Shown: positions 1-8,330, counted from the stretch's first letter. The stretch: 55,427 bases of DNA from an uncultured Faecalibacterium sp. (GCA_900772565.1 CAAHET010000086.1:1-55427), one strand, 5' to 3'. The notes: generated by a model from the sequence alone, not told the origin. Numbers and translations: made by a program.

Positions 1-1
1 C

Positions 2-580
2 CTGCTGCGCAGCCTTGTCAAGTGGTACGGCTACGTTTCACAGGTGGCGCGGATGTTCGATGAAGAGCTGCACAAAGAGAATGTATTCTGCGCTTACCTG
101 CTCAAGCTGCTGCCGCCGGACGAAGTCTCTCCGCTGGACTTGGAGGGCAAATTGCAGTTGGAGTATTACAAGCTGCAAAAGACCTTTGCCGGTGCCATCG
201 AGCTGGAACACACCAAGGGCGTCTACGAGCCGGTCACCCAGAAAGCCGCTCTCGGCCATGACCCCAAGGAGCCGCTGGACGAGATCATTTTGAAGATCAA
301 CGAGAAGTTCAAGGGCGAGTTCACCAATGCCGACCGGGTACTGCTTACCGCCCTGCACGACCGTCTGCTGGCCGACCCGAAGCTGGCAAAGCTGGCGCGC
401 AATTCCGACCCGCAGATCTTCACCGAGAGCATCTTCCCCAAAGCCTTTGACACTGCCGCACAGGACAGCTATCTTGAAGCGCAGGACACCTTCTCTTCCC
501 TGTTTGAGGATACCAGCAAGTACAAAGCTATCATGTCGGCATTGGCAGAGTGGCTGTATGGGGAGTTCCGCAAAAAATAA
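2..580 (+). CDS. hsdR: Type I restriction enzyme R subunit (HsdR), C-terminal part
   Basis: The window opens inside this gene; the last 192 residues are present and the frame is open from base 2. In type I restriction systems HsdR is the translocase and nuclease subunit working with HsdM and HsdS. The visible part is the helical C-terminal region that docks HsdR to the methylase, with the family-like stretch ARMFDEELHKENVFCAYLL near its start; the helicase and nuclease domains lie off the left edge. A U-tailed hairpin at 740-782 ends transcription. The assignment rests on similarity to remembered HsdR C-termini, not on catalytic motifs, so the rest of the hsd locus should lie upstream. Confidence 0.75.
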   Translation: MLRSLVKWYGYVSQVARMFDEELHKENVFCAYLLKLLPPDEVSPLDLEGKLQLEYYKLQKTFAGAIELEHTKGVYEPVTQKAALGHDPKEPLDEIILKINEKFKGEFTNADRVLLTALHDRLLADPKLAKLARNSDPQIFTESIFPKAFDTAAQDSYLEAQDTFSSLFEDTSKYKAIMSALAEWLYGEFRKK

Positions 581-739
581 AACAGCCTACATCCATCGGA
601 TGCAGGCCAAGGGTTTGGGATTTCCCGGCAAGCATTTTGCAGCGCAAAAGTCGCCGTTGTATATACGACGGCTTTGCTTGCTCATGCTGCGGAGATTCTC
701 AGGGCGCTTCTAAAACCTAAAAATCATTTTGTAAATCAG

Positions 740-782
740 ACCGTCCGTTTTCAGGTTCAACTTGAAGCGGACGGTTATTTTT
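740..782 (+). terminator. Intrinsic terminator after hsdR
   Basis: Arms ACCGTCCG (740-747) and CGGACGGT (768-775) are perfectly complementary and followed by TATTTTT. It sits between convergent genes (hsdR and the LytTR regulator). A smaller GCCGT/ACGGC hairpin lies just upstream near 653-672. Confidence 0.7.
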
Positions 783-841
783 CAGCACAAAAATTGTGCT
801 GGCTACGCGGCACAAAGATATATATTGCTTTTTTTATCGAT

Positions 842-1534
842 TTATTGTTCCGTAACTTGCAGCACGCAGGCGCAATAGCCGGGTTCGGGCTGATAGCAAT
901 GGATGCTAAGATACTTGTCTATCTCCGGGCTGTAATCGTGGAGGGTGTGCTTTGTACCGTTCAGCGCTACATCCGCATACGCCACAAGCCACTTTTTGTC
1001 GCCATTACGGAAGACCTCGTAGAACGAGCGGTTCAGCATTTCTTCCACGGGAACGCCTTCCACATTCGCCATTTCCGCATTGCAATAGCGGAAAACGAAA
1101 TCTACGCCGCGGCCGTCCTTGTTAAAGACAAGCTCTATCACGCAGAATGCCAGCGGCATATCGTCCAGCAGGCTGCATTTTTCCAGCATACTCAGAGGCT
1201 GGGGCTTCGTGCCTGCCAGCCCTATTTCTGTGCGCAGGCGACGATGACTGCTCAAGCCGCGCTTGCGTCCTTGAAACGTGCGGCCATCCGACATGGTATA
1301 TATGCCATCATTGCTAATATTTACAATGTGGCTGCGACATACGACAGTCCCCTTGCTGATGCTCAAAAACTCGCTTTCCGGCAAAGCAGACAGAACATTA
1401 TGTACCGGTATAAACAGTGCAAATTCCTCACCGTCCGTGCGCTGAATGACTGTTTTGCGGTCTTTGCGGTAAATGTACAGGATGTTTTCCGCACAAAGGC
1501 CATGCTTTTGAAAGTATGTGTTGAGGTCGGTCAT
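842..1534 (-). CDS. LytTR DNA-binding / PAS-like sensor transcriptional regulator
   Basis: A 230-residue protein. Residues about 15-93 match the LytTR DNA-binding fold (ENILYIYRKDRKTVI, then FLSISKGTVVCRSHIVNI and a final GRKR). Residues about 117-228 look like a PAS fold (FRYCNAEMANVEGV, then NRSFYEVF). LytTR domains usually sit at the C-terminus of response regulators; here the DNA-binding domain is N-terminal and the sensor-like domain follows, with no receiver domain, so it is probably a one-component regulator. The ATG start is supported by AAGGAG eight bases upstream and by a promoter at 1565-1593. It is divergent from the ABC remnant, which is its likeliest former target. The ligand is unknown. 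Confidence 0.75.
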   Translation of the reverse strand: MTDLNTYFQKHGLCAENILYIYRKDRKTVIQRTDGEEFALFIPVHNVLSALPESEFLSISKGTVVCRSHIVNISNDGIYTMSDGRTFQGRKRGLSSHRRLRTEIGLAGTKPQPLSMLEKCSLLDDMPLAFCVIELVFNKDGRGVDFVFRYCNAEMANVEGVPVEEMLNRSFYEVFRNGDKKWLVAYADVALNGTKHTLHDYSPEIDKYLSIHCYQPEPGYCACVLQVTEQ

Positions 1535-1564
1535 AGAGGCGCTCCTTTTTCAGTTGATGTGTCT

Positions 1565-1593
1565 AGTATAACACGCCATAGCAGAAGATACAA
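1565..1593 (-). promoter_or_regulatory. Promoter of the LytTR-PAS regulator
   Basis: Reading leftward: -35 TTGTAT (1588-1593), 17-base spacer, -10 TATACT (1565-1570), 30 bases before the start codon. Confidence 0.65.
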
Positions 1594-1692
1594 TATATTT
1601 GTTAAAACTCATTATTTAATTACGTTTATTCAACTTATTATGCAAGTCTCTCTAAAAAGTCGTTCTTTCTTCGTGCATTGCCGATTATATTC

Positions 1693-1721
1693 TTGACTTT
1701 TAGACACGATTTGTATATGAT
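1693..1721 (+). promoter_or_regulatory. Promoter in front of the ABC-ATPase remnant
   Basis: -35 TTGACT (1693-1698), 17-base spacer, -10 TATGAT (1716-1721). It points at the remnant and at the gene starting at 2000, so that gene probably still depends on it. Confidence 0.65.
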
Positions 1722-1750
1722 AGGGCATATTGATCGACCTGATACCCTAT
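1720..1750 (+). promoter_or_regulatory. Operator-like inverted repeat
   Basis: ATAGGGCAT (1720-1728) and ATACCCTAT (1742-1750) are inverted copies with one mismatch and a 13-base gap. The repeat begins inside the -10 box and ends directly before the RBS AAGGAG (1751-1756), a typical repressor position. A short 5' UTR hairpin is the alternative. Confidence 0.4.
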
Positions 1751-1762
1751 AAGGAGCGCACA

Positions 1763-1995
1763 ATGCAGCGCAGCGCCATTGCCCGTGCCGTATTCTCAGA
1801 GCATCCCATCCTGATGCTGGACGAGACCACCAGTGCCTTGGACGAAACAACTGCGCGGCAGTTGTTGGAAAATCTGCGCCGCATACCGACAAAACGGTGC
1901 TGATGGTCACGCACCGCGCAGATCAGGCCGATTTTTTTGACAGGGAGCTGTCTTTTTCCAAAGATGGCATCCGACAGAAATGCAAAACAGGGTAA
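1763..1995 (+). pseudogene. ABC transporter ATP-binding protein, truncated and frameshifted remnant
   Basis: Only the region after the ABC signature survives. It starts with MQRSAIARAV, continues through Walker B and D-loop (ILMLDETTSALDE), and after a frame change has the H-loop (TDKTVLMVTHR). Walker A and the LSGGQ signature are absent. In the first frame translation stops at 1901-1903 after 46 codons. Reading on one base out of frame restores the family sequence up to the stop at 1993-1995; the text ATACC near 1883, where ATGACC would restore the frame, points to a one-base deletion. The remnant keeps a promoter and the RBS AAGGAG. Its stop is four bases before the ATG at 2000, so the two may once have been translationally coupled. 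Confidence 0.8.
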
Positions 1996-1999
1996 CGTT

Positions 2000-2953
2000 A
2001 TGAAATTTTGGAAAAGCAAGACCTTTGCAGTTGGTGTGATCATTGTTTGTTCTGCGCTCCTGATTGGACTGTCGTGGATGAACCGTCAGCAGGAGCGGCG
2101 GAGACTGGCTCAAATGCGTGCATTGCAGCAGCAGGCTGCCCCTTATGAACAGGAGATTCGAGAGATCCAATCCGAATTAAGCAAGCGTGAGAAGGCAATT
2201 TCCGCCAACACGGATATATCCGGTGCGGTTCCCTGCTTCCAAATATCTTCCGCGAAGGATATTGAAGTTGTAAAAGAATTGAGCGCAGGCCGTACCTTTA
2301 CCCCAACGATCCTGTTGAATTGCTCACTGGGTAAAGAGGTCCTGCGGGATATCATCAAAGCGTCTGCTGCAGAAAATTATGAGTTTGTTCTATTTATTCG
2401 TTCCATGCAGGATGATACGCTGGATACAGCTGCGGAACTTCAGGAAATAATCGCAGAATACACCACAGTGTGGGAGCCTGTTGTTCTTTTGCGGAATCAA
2501 GCGGATACAAAAGCAACTCGTGCGCTGCTGGCACAGCATGGATACCAGACGTTGTTCCGATACCGTACCGATTTGGACAATGGCGCACAGGACGAAACAC
2601 TTTATCTTTCGTATGGTTTTATTCTTGCCACGACCTCCAGCAGCCGCTTGACAGCGATGCTGACTTCTGCACGCACCAGCATGGCGATCTGTTTTGACAT
2701 TGATAACCTGCACGATCATACGTTGGCAGAAAAGGACATCATAGATTGTCTGAATGTGCTGGATGAATATGTGTCCGAAAAAAAGTTGGAATATCGTGAT
2801 GCTGATACAGCCTTTTGGGTTCTTGCACAAAAAGAAGGAAGGGCGGAACGTGCCAAAGCAGAATTTGACCGCTATGCACAGCAGCAGAAAGCGCGGATCA
2901 AAGAACTGCGGGATATTATCAGCGAGATCTACAGCCATCAGGATGAATATTGA
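2000..2953 (+). CDS. Membrane-anchored coiled-coil protein of unknown function
   Basis: A 317-residue protein I do not recognise. Residues 9-26 form a hydrophobic signal anchor (FAVGVIIVCSALLIGLSW). Residues 28-68 are highly charged and helical (RQQERRRLAQMRALQQQ onward), likely a coiled coil. The remaining 240 residues look like a soluble extracytoplasmic alpha/beta domain, ending in another charged helix near 275-317. No catalytic motif is evident. I chose the ATG at 2000 because a TTG start at 1937 would translate the ABC remnant. The promoter at 1693-1721 probably serves it. Base composition is lower in GC than its neighbours, suggesting an acquired or fast-evolving locus. Confidence 0.6.
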   Translation: MKFWKSKTFAVGVIIVCSALLIGLSWMNRQQERRRLAQMRALQQQAAPYEQEIREIQSELSKREKAISANTDISGAVPCFQISSAKDIEVVKELSAGRTFTPTILLNCSLGKEVLRDIIKASAAENYEFVLFIRSMQDDTLDTAAELQEIIAEYTTVWEPVVLLRNQADTKATRALLAQHGYQTLFRYRTDLDNGAQDETLYLSYGFILATTSSSRLTAMLTSARTSMAICFDIDNLHDHTLAEKDIIDCLNVLDEYVSEKKLEYRDADTAFWVLAQKEGRAERAKAEFDRYAQQQKARIKELRDIISEIYSHQDEY

Positions 2954-3053
2954 GGAACCGCAAAATAAGTACAATGATCAAAACAAAGGAGCATAGTGCT
3001 CATTCACTTTTTTATTCAACTTTGTAACACATCTTCCCTTATAACACAAAAAT

Positions 3054-3105
3054 GCCGCCAGCGTATCATGTGTAAAAATCACATAGTACGCTGGCGGCTT
3101 ATCAT
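3054..3105. terminator. Bidirectional terminator hairpin
   Basis: Perfect 12-bp arms GCCGCCAGCGTA (3054-3065) and TACGCTGGCGGC (3087-3098), with an inner ATGTG/CACAT pairing. A-rich sequence precedes it and TTATCATTTT follows, so it can serve both the gene ending at 2953 and the lipid kinase ending at 3140. Confidence 0.75.
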
Positions 3106-3139
3106 TTTAACGATAATACAGCTTCTGCTTCAGCCTTAG

Positions 3140-4123
3140 TCACCTCACGTCTGCCTTTTTCGCGGTAAAACGCTGATACGCGGGCAGCGGCAGCAGCACG
3201 CGGCCTGCCAGCGGCTGCACCTGCACCGACACCTGCTTGCAGGGGGCGCACTCGCCGTCCACAGTTGCAATGATCGGCCCGCGGCCATCTGCTGCCCGCA
3301 GACTGACCGATTTTGCACGGCGATAGATAAAGTAGGGCTTTGCAGCCTCGGTAAGCTGGCCGTTTTGAAAGTGCTGGCCGTTTTTGTACAGCATCAGCAG
3401 CTTTGCAATGACCCGGCGGCTGACCTTGCGCACAATAAACACATCCAGCCATCCGTCATCCGGCTGTGCTTCCGGCCCTGCCATAAAACCGCCGCCGTAG
3501 GCGCGGCCATTGCACACCGCGCACATCAGGCAGTCCACGGTCAGCACCTCGCCGTCAATGACGTACTCCACCCTGCGGCCGATATGCCCGCACAACTGTT
3601 GTACGATGGACAGTGCATAAGCTGCTTCGCCGCCGCACAGCGGGATGCGCCGGAACTTGGGGATGCCGTAGGCCACCTGTGCATCCAGACCGGCGGCGCA
3701 GATGGTGGCAGAAAGCCCCAGACTGGTGCGCATCAGGTCGATGGGCACTGCCCCGCCGGCCAGCTGGGCGTCCAGATCCAGAAACTCCTCCTTTGTACCG
3801 TAGGTGCGCAAAAAGTCGTTGCCGCTGCCATAGGGCAGGCAGCCCACGGCGGTCTTATCAAAGCCGTGGGCACCGGTGAGCGCCTCGTTGAAGGTGCCAT
3901 CACCGCCAGCGGTAAAAATGCGCAGCTCCACCCCGGCCTTCTGGGCGGCAGCGGCGGCAGCGCGGGACAGCTCCCGGGCGTGGCCTGCGTGGGTGGTAAC
4001 ACGGATGGTGTAGTCCTCCGGGGCAAGTCCGACACCGGCAGCAGCGGCCGCAATCTGCTGCGGCAGGGTGCGAGTACAGTCGGCCTTTCCGGCTGTGGGG
4101 TTCAGAAGAAACAGCGTGTGCAT
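3140..4123 (-). CDS. Diacylglycerol/lipid kinase (YegS/DagK family)
   Basis: A 327-residue kinase of the DAGK catalytic superfamily. It phosphorylates diacylglycerol or a related lipid with ATP, returning lipid to phospholipid synthesis at the inner face of the membrane. LLNPTAGK at residues 6-13 begins the fold, GGDGTFNE at 73-80 is the nucleotide-binding loop, and PYGSGNDF follows with the usual IDLMR after it. The start is the ATG at 4123, preceded by GGGAGGA; longer reading frames upstream lack an RBS. The promoter at 4157-4185 serves it. The true lipid substrate cannot be read from sequence, and sphingosine-type or undecaprenol-type specificity is possible. Confidence 0.88.
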   Translation of the reverse strand: MHTLFLLNPTAGKADCTRTLPQQIAAAAAGVGLAPEDYTIRVTTHAGHARELSRAAAAAAQKAGVELRIFTAGGDGTFNEALTGAHGFDKTAVGCLPYGSGNDFLRTYGTKEEFLDLDAQLAGGAVPIDLMRTSLGLSATICAAGLDAQVAYGIPKFRRIPLCGGEAAYALSIVQQLCGHIGRRVEYVIDGEVLTVDCLMCAVCNGRAYGGGFMAGPEAQPDDGWLDVFIVRKVSRRVIAKLLMLYKNGQHFQNGQLTEAAKPYFIYRRAKSVSLRAADGRGPIIATVDGECAPCKQVSVQVQPLAGRVLLPLPAYQRFTAKKADVR

Positions 4124-4156
4124 CGGGGTCCTCCCTGTTGTAACTCTATTTCTTCT

Positions 4157-4185
4157 ATAATAGTCGAAAACCGCGCCGGTTGCAA
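4157..4185 (-). promoter_or_regulatory. Promoter of the lipid kinase gene
   Basis: -35 TTGCAA (4180-4185), 17-base spacer, -10 TATTAT (4157-4162), reading leftward. Confidence 0.6.
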
Positions 4186-4210
4186 GCAAAAACGCTATTT
4201 TGCTATTTTC

Positions 4211-6508
4211 TTATAGGGTTATGGTCTCATCCTCCCGCAAAACGATGCTGCCATCGGCGGCGCAATCTGCCGTCCAGTGCTGCCCCACGCAGACAGTTCC
4301 GGCGGCAATGCGGTTTGCAAGCGCCTGTTCTACCGCCCTGTCTACCTGACGGCGCAGTTCCCTCGCTCCGTAGGCCGATTGCGCCCGGGCTGCCAGTGCC
4401 GCTCCCACCTGCGGGGTGTGGCGCAGCCGGTAGCCGCTGCGGGCGGCGCGCTGCTCCAGCTGGCAGAGCATTTTTTCTGCAATGGCGCAGAGGTTTTCCT
4501 CCGCCAGCGGCCGAAATACGATTACTTCGTCCAGCCGCCCGAGCAGCTCCGGCCGGAACCACTTTTTGGCTTCCTCCACAGCCTGCGCAGACTGCTTTTC
4601 AAACACCGCTTCTGCTCCGGCGGCAAAGCCCAGCGGCGCGTTCTGCCCCGCCAAGAATCGTGCGCCCAAGTTGGAGGTAAGCAGCACGATGGTATTGCGG
4701 AAATCTGCCTTGCGCCCCATGGCATCGGTCAGCTGGCCGTCCTCCAAAATTTGCAACAGAATATTCTGGATATCCGGGTGTGCCTTTTCGATCTCGTCAA
4801 ACAGCACCACGCTGTACGGGCGGCAGCGCACGGCTTCGGTCAGCTGCCCGCCCTCATCATGACCAAGGTAGCCCGGCGGCGCACCCAACAGCCGGGCGGC
4901 GGTGTGCTGCTCCTGATACTCCGACATATCAAATTTGAGCAGCGCCTTCTCGCTGCCGAACCAGCTGACTGCCAGCGCCCGTGCCAGTGCGGTCTTGCCC
5001 ACGCCGGTGGGGCCTAAAAACAGCATGGCACCGATGGGCCGTCCCGGCTCGCCCAGACCGGTGCGGCTGCGCCGGATGGCTCCCGCCACGGCAGCCACCG
5101 CCCGCTGCTGGCCAACAATTTCCGCATTCAGGCGGCTTTCCAGCTTGTCCAGCCGCTCCCGCTCCTGTTCACCCACCCGCTGGGCGGGCACGCCGCTGGC
5201 CGCTGCCACCACCCGGGCGATGTCCTCCGGGGCAAGCATCGGCTGGGTGCGCTGCTCCTTTTCGGCAAGGATGCGCGCCGCCGCACAGGCTTCGTCCACA
5301 AGGTCGATAGCCTTATCCGGCAGGCAGCGCCCGGGCAGATACCGTACCGAAAGCTCCACCGCCGCCTGCAGTGTCTGGGGCGGCAGACGCACGTTATGGT
5401 ACCGCTCGTAGCGGGGCGCAAGGCCGTTGAGGATCTCCACCGCCTGTGCGGGGGCAGGCTCCTCTACCTGCACCCTGCCAAAACGGCGTTCCAGCGCGGC
5501 GTCCTTCTGGATGTGGGTGCGGAACTCCTGATTGGTGGTGGCGCCGATAAGCTGCAGCTCTCCCCGGGCAAGCACCGGCTTTAAGATGCTGGCAGCGTCG
5601 ATCGCGCCCTCGGCGGCACCGGCACCAACGATGGTGTGGAATTCGTCGATGAAGAGGATGGCAGTGCCATCCCGCACCAGTTCTTCCAACAGATTTTTCA
5701 GCCGCTCCTCAAAATCGCCCCGGTACTTGGTGCCCGCCACCAGACTGGCCATATCCAGCGCCAGCAGCCGCCGCCCTTGCAGCGCTCTGGGCACCTGTCC
5801 GGCGGCAATGCGCAGCGCCAGACCTTCGGCCAGCGCCGTTTTGCCCACGCCGGGCTCACCGATCAGACAGGGATCGTTTTTCTGGCGGCGGCATAAAATC
5901 TCCACCATGCGGTCCAGTTCGGCCTCCCGGCAGAACACCGGGTCCAGCTCCCCTTCGGCGGCGCGGCGGGTCAAGTCGCGGCAGTATTTATCGCTGGCGC
6001 GGCTGCCCCGGGGGATGCTTGCCGACACCCGGGGCTGGGCGGGCAGCACGAACTGTCCGCTCAGCTGGCGGCACTCCCGCACCGCCTCGGTGAGCGAAAG
6101 CCCCATCTCAGCCAACAGCAGCCCGGCGGCACAACCGTCATCTTCCAGCATGGCACAGAGCAGGTGCTCCGGTTCTGCCCGGCTGACGTGGGCGTTCTGC
6201 GCCCCAATGAGCGCATAGTCCATGGTACGGCGCAGGTCCGGTGCCATGGCCTGCCGCTCCAGCCGCCGTGCCGGGCCGCTGCGCTGCTGCGCCAGCTGGC
6301 GGCGCACCTCCGGCTCGGTGATGTTTTTCCGGGTGAGGAACTGCGCCGCAGCGCCCTGCTGCCGCAGCATGGCAAGCAAAAGATGGCTGGTATCCGCCTG
6401 CTCACAGCCTAAATCCCCCGCCAGCTGCACCGCCTGCTGCAACAGCCGCGCCGCCGGGCGCGAAAAGCCCCGGTAACCGCCCATGCCCAGATTTTTCCAA
6501 ATGCCCAT
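4211..6508 (-). CDS. Clp-family AAA+ unfoldase (ClpC/ClpA-like)
   Basis: A 765-residue double AAA+ ATPase that unfolds proteins, probably for ClpP. Two Clp-N repeats occupy about 1-150. The first AAA module has Walker A GEPGVGKT (218-224) and Walker B AILFIDE (283-289); the second has GPTGVGKT (499-506) and SVVLFDE (566-572). A tripeptide LGF at 626-628 sits where ClpC and ClpA carry the ClpP-docking loop, favouring protease partnership over ClpB-type disaggregation. The middle domain seen in ClpB, and the shorter coiled-coil/UVR insert of ClpC, are missing or reduced to about 40 residues (410-450). The start at 6508 has AAGGAG five bases upstream; an upstream GTG-type extension is unsupported. 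No mcsAB or ctsR genes adjoin it. Confidence 0.88.
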   Translation of the reverse strand: MGIWKNLGMGGYRGFSRPAARLLQQAVQLAGDLGCEQADTSHLLLAMLRQQGAAAQFLTRKNITEPEVRRQLAQQRSGPARRLERQAMAPDLRRTMDYALIGAQNAHVSRAEPEHLLCAMLEDDGCAAGLLLAEMGLSLTEAVRECRQLSGQFVLPAQPRVSASIPRGSRASDKYCRDLTRRAAEGELDPVFCREAELDRMVEILCRRQKNDPCLIGEPGVGKTALAEGLALRIAAGQVPRALQGRRLLALDMASLVAGTKYRGDFEERLKNLLEELVRDGTAILFIDEFHTIVGAGAAEGAIDAASILKPVLARGELQLIGATTNQEFRTHIQKDAALERRFGRVQVEEPAPAQAVEILNGLAPRYERYHNVRLPPQTLQAAVELSVRYLPGRCLPDKAIDLVDEACAAARILAEKEQRTQPMLAPEDIARVVAAASGVPAQRVGEQERERLDKLESRLNAEIVGQQRAVAAVAGAIRRSRTGLGEPGRPIGAMLFLGPTGVGKTALARALAVSWFGSEKALLKFDMSEYQEQHTAARLLGAPPGYLGHDEGGQLTEAVRCRPYSVVLFDEIEKAHPDIQNILLQILEDGQLTDAMGRKADFRNTIVLLTSNLGARFLAGQNAPLGFAAGAEAVFEKQSAQAVEEAKKWFRPELLGRLDEVIVFRPLAEENLCAIAEKMLCQLEQRAARSGYRLRHTPQVGAALAARAQSAYGARELRRQVDRAVEQALANRIAAGTVCVGQHWTADCAADGSIVLREDETITL

Positions 6509-6875
6509 GTGTCTGCTCCTTGCTGCATATAAAATCGTCTGCACTGGAAGTATAGCCCCAAAGGCGCAGAAAAAATCAGTCATTTGTGTCGGGCAGCAGA
6601 AAAGTGATGGCTAGAGTCAAAAGAGGCTGTTGCAAAATAGTGCAATACAAATATCCACAAAATTTCAAAAACGAGCAATACAAAAAGCAAGTGCATCACA
6701 TCTCCACCAAAAAATATGGTTTTTGAGAAAAAGTGTTGCACTTGCTTTTCTTTGTGCGAGATTACGACTAAAATTATCACGTAGGTTCATCAAGAATGAC
6801 GAACGCTGTATTTTGCAGCAGCCTCCCAATATCGCGCGGTGAGGACAGAGAGTGTTCAGCCTGCTTCAAACATGC
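6509..6875. other. trkH-clp intergenic region
   Basis: The 367-base gap holds the clp ribosome binding site at its left, then the MITE-like element (6624-6825). Apart from the element I see no gene; a 66-codon leftward reading frame running through it has no family resemblance. Confidence 0.6.
6624..6825. mobile_element. MITE-like element, 202 bp
   Basis: Terminal inverted repeats GAGGCTGTTGCAAAATA (6624-6640) and TATTTTGCAGCAGCCTC (6809-6825) match at 16 of 17 positions. Inside is a 13-bp inverted repeat, AAAAGCAAGTGCA (6683-6695) with TGCACTTGCTTTT (6737-6749). The element is strikingly AT-rich beside GC-rich genes and encodes no transposase. The ends resemble those of insertion sequences that begin GGCTGTTGCAAAA. 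No clear target duplication is visible. On the minus strand the internal hairpin is followed by a T-run and may end trkAH transcription. Confidence 0.65.
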
Positions 6876-8318
6876 TCAGAACCGCCGCCATGTATCGGGC
6901 ATGAACAGCACCAGCATAGGGAAGATCTCCAGACGGCCGGCCAGCATATCGAAGATCAGCACCAGCTTTGCGGGGTCTGCAAAGCAGCCGAAGTTCTGCA
7001 TGGGACCAACCTTGACAAGACCCGGACCGATGTTGTTCAGGGTAGCAGCCACGGCGGTAAAGTTCGTCACCATATCAAAGCCGTTCAGGCTGATGAGGAA
7101 GAAGGAGCCCGCAAAAATAAAGATATACGCCGCCACAAATACGTTGGTGGTGCGGATAGTCTCGTGGTTGATGAGCTTGCCGTCCATGCGGGCGGGTGCC
7201 ACCACCTGCGGGTGCAGGGCGGTCTTGAGTTCCTTGGTCAAGGTCTTGCCCAGAATGAGGAGGCGGCTCACCTTCATGCCGCCGCCGGTACTGCCTGCAC
7301 AGGCACCAATGAACATGAGCATGACCAAGATCTCCTTGGAGAGGGTGGGCCACAGGTCAAAATCGCAGCTGGAAAAGCCGGTGGTGGTGATGATAGAACC
7401 CACCTGAAACGCGGCCTGCCGCAGCGCCTCGCCAAGGCTGTTGTACATACTATAAATATTGGCGGTGATGATGCCCACTGCCACCGCGATGACCACAAAG
7501 TAGCCCCGCACTTCCTCGCTGGCAGCAGCGCGGCGGAACTTGCGCATGAGCAGCAGGAAGTAGGCGTTAAAGTTGACGCCGAACAGGATCATGAAGATGG
7601 TCACGACCCACTGGATGTAGGGCGAAAAGCTGCCAAAGCTATCGTTGCGGAAGCCGAAGCCGCCGGTGCCCGCCGTACCAAAGGCGGTAAGCAGGGCTTC
7701 AAACAGGGGCATTCTGCCAACAAGCAGGAACACCAGTTCCAGCATGGTAAGGGCAAAGTAGATGCCGTACAAAATTTTAGCGGTAGACTGTACCTTGGGC
7801 ACCAGCTTGTCCACCTGCGGGCCGGGGCTTTCGGCCTTCATCAGGTTGACGTGGGAGCCGCCGGTCAGCGGCAGCAGCGAGAGCAGGAACACCAGAACGC
7901 CCATGCCGCCGATCCAGTGGGTGAAACTGCGCCAGAACAGAATGCCGTTGGGCAGATCCTCCACGCCGGGCAGAATGCTGGCACCGGTGGTGGTAAAGCC
8001 GGAGACCGTCTCAAACAGGGCGTCCACGGGGTTCGGGATGCAGCCGGTGAGCACAAAGGGCACCGCGCCCATCACCGAGATGAACACCCAGCACAGCGAG
8101 GTGGCCGCAAAGCCTTCGCGCATATAGAACACCTTACTGCGGGGCTTGATGGTGTGCAGGGCGTAGCCGATGCCAGCGCTGACAGCAGCTGTGAGCAGAA
8201 ACACGCCCAGAACCATCCACTCGCCATACACTAAGCTGGCGGCGGCGGGCAGCAGCAGCAACGCGCCCTCGATCATCAGCACATAGCCCAGCAGACGGAA
8301 AACGATCGCATAATTCAT
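6876..8318 (-). CDS. trkH: Potassium uptake membrane subunit TrkH/KtrB
   Basis: A 480-residue integral membrane protein that forms the ion pathway of the Trk/Ktr potassium importer. The four repeated membrane-pore-membrane units are recognisable by their filter segments: SGFTTTGAS (near 118), TAGTGGFGF (near 228), ITTTGFSSCD (near 317) and the more divergent fourth loop NNIGPGL near 427. The C-terminal RLEIFPMLVLF is typical of TrkH. It starts 12 bases after trkA ends, with GGAGG before the ATG, so the two are co-translated from one message. TrkA gates it from the cytoplasmic side through nucleotide binding. Confidence 0.95.
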   Translation of the reverse strand: MNYAIVFRLLGYVLMIEGALLLLPAAASLVYGEWMVLGVFLLTAAVSAGIGYALHTIKPRSKVFYMREGFAATSLCWVFISVMGAVPFVLTGCIPNPVDALFETVSGFTTTGASILPGVEDLPNGILFWRSFTHWIGGMGVLVFLLSLLPLTGGSHVNLMKAESPGPQVDKLVPKVQSTAKILYGIYFALTMLELVFLLVGRMPLFEALLTAFGTAGTGGFGFRNDSFGSFSPYIQWVVTIFMILFGVNFNAYFLLLMRKFRRAAASEEVRGYFVVIAVAVGIITANIYSMYNSLGEALRQAAFQVGSIITTTGFSSCDFDLWPTLSKEILVMLMFIGACAGSTGGGMKVSRLLILGKTLTKELKTALHPQVVAPARMDGKLINHETIRTTNVFVAAYIFIFAGSFFLISLNGFDMVTNFTAVAATLNNIGPGLVKVGPMQNFGCFADPAKLVLIFDMLAGRLEIFPMLVLFMPDTWRRF

Positions 8319-8330
8319 AGTCCGCCTCCG

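Noticed and set aside
6580..6780. A 66-codon hydrophobic frame crossing the MITE-like element
   Set aside because: It spans the element end and the flank, has no RBS and no resemblance to a known protein.
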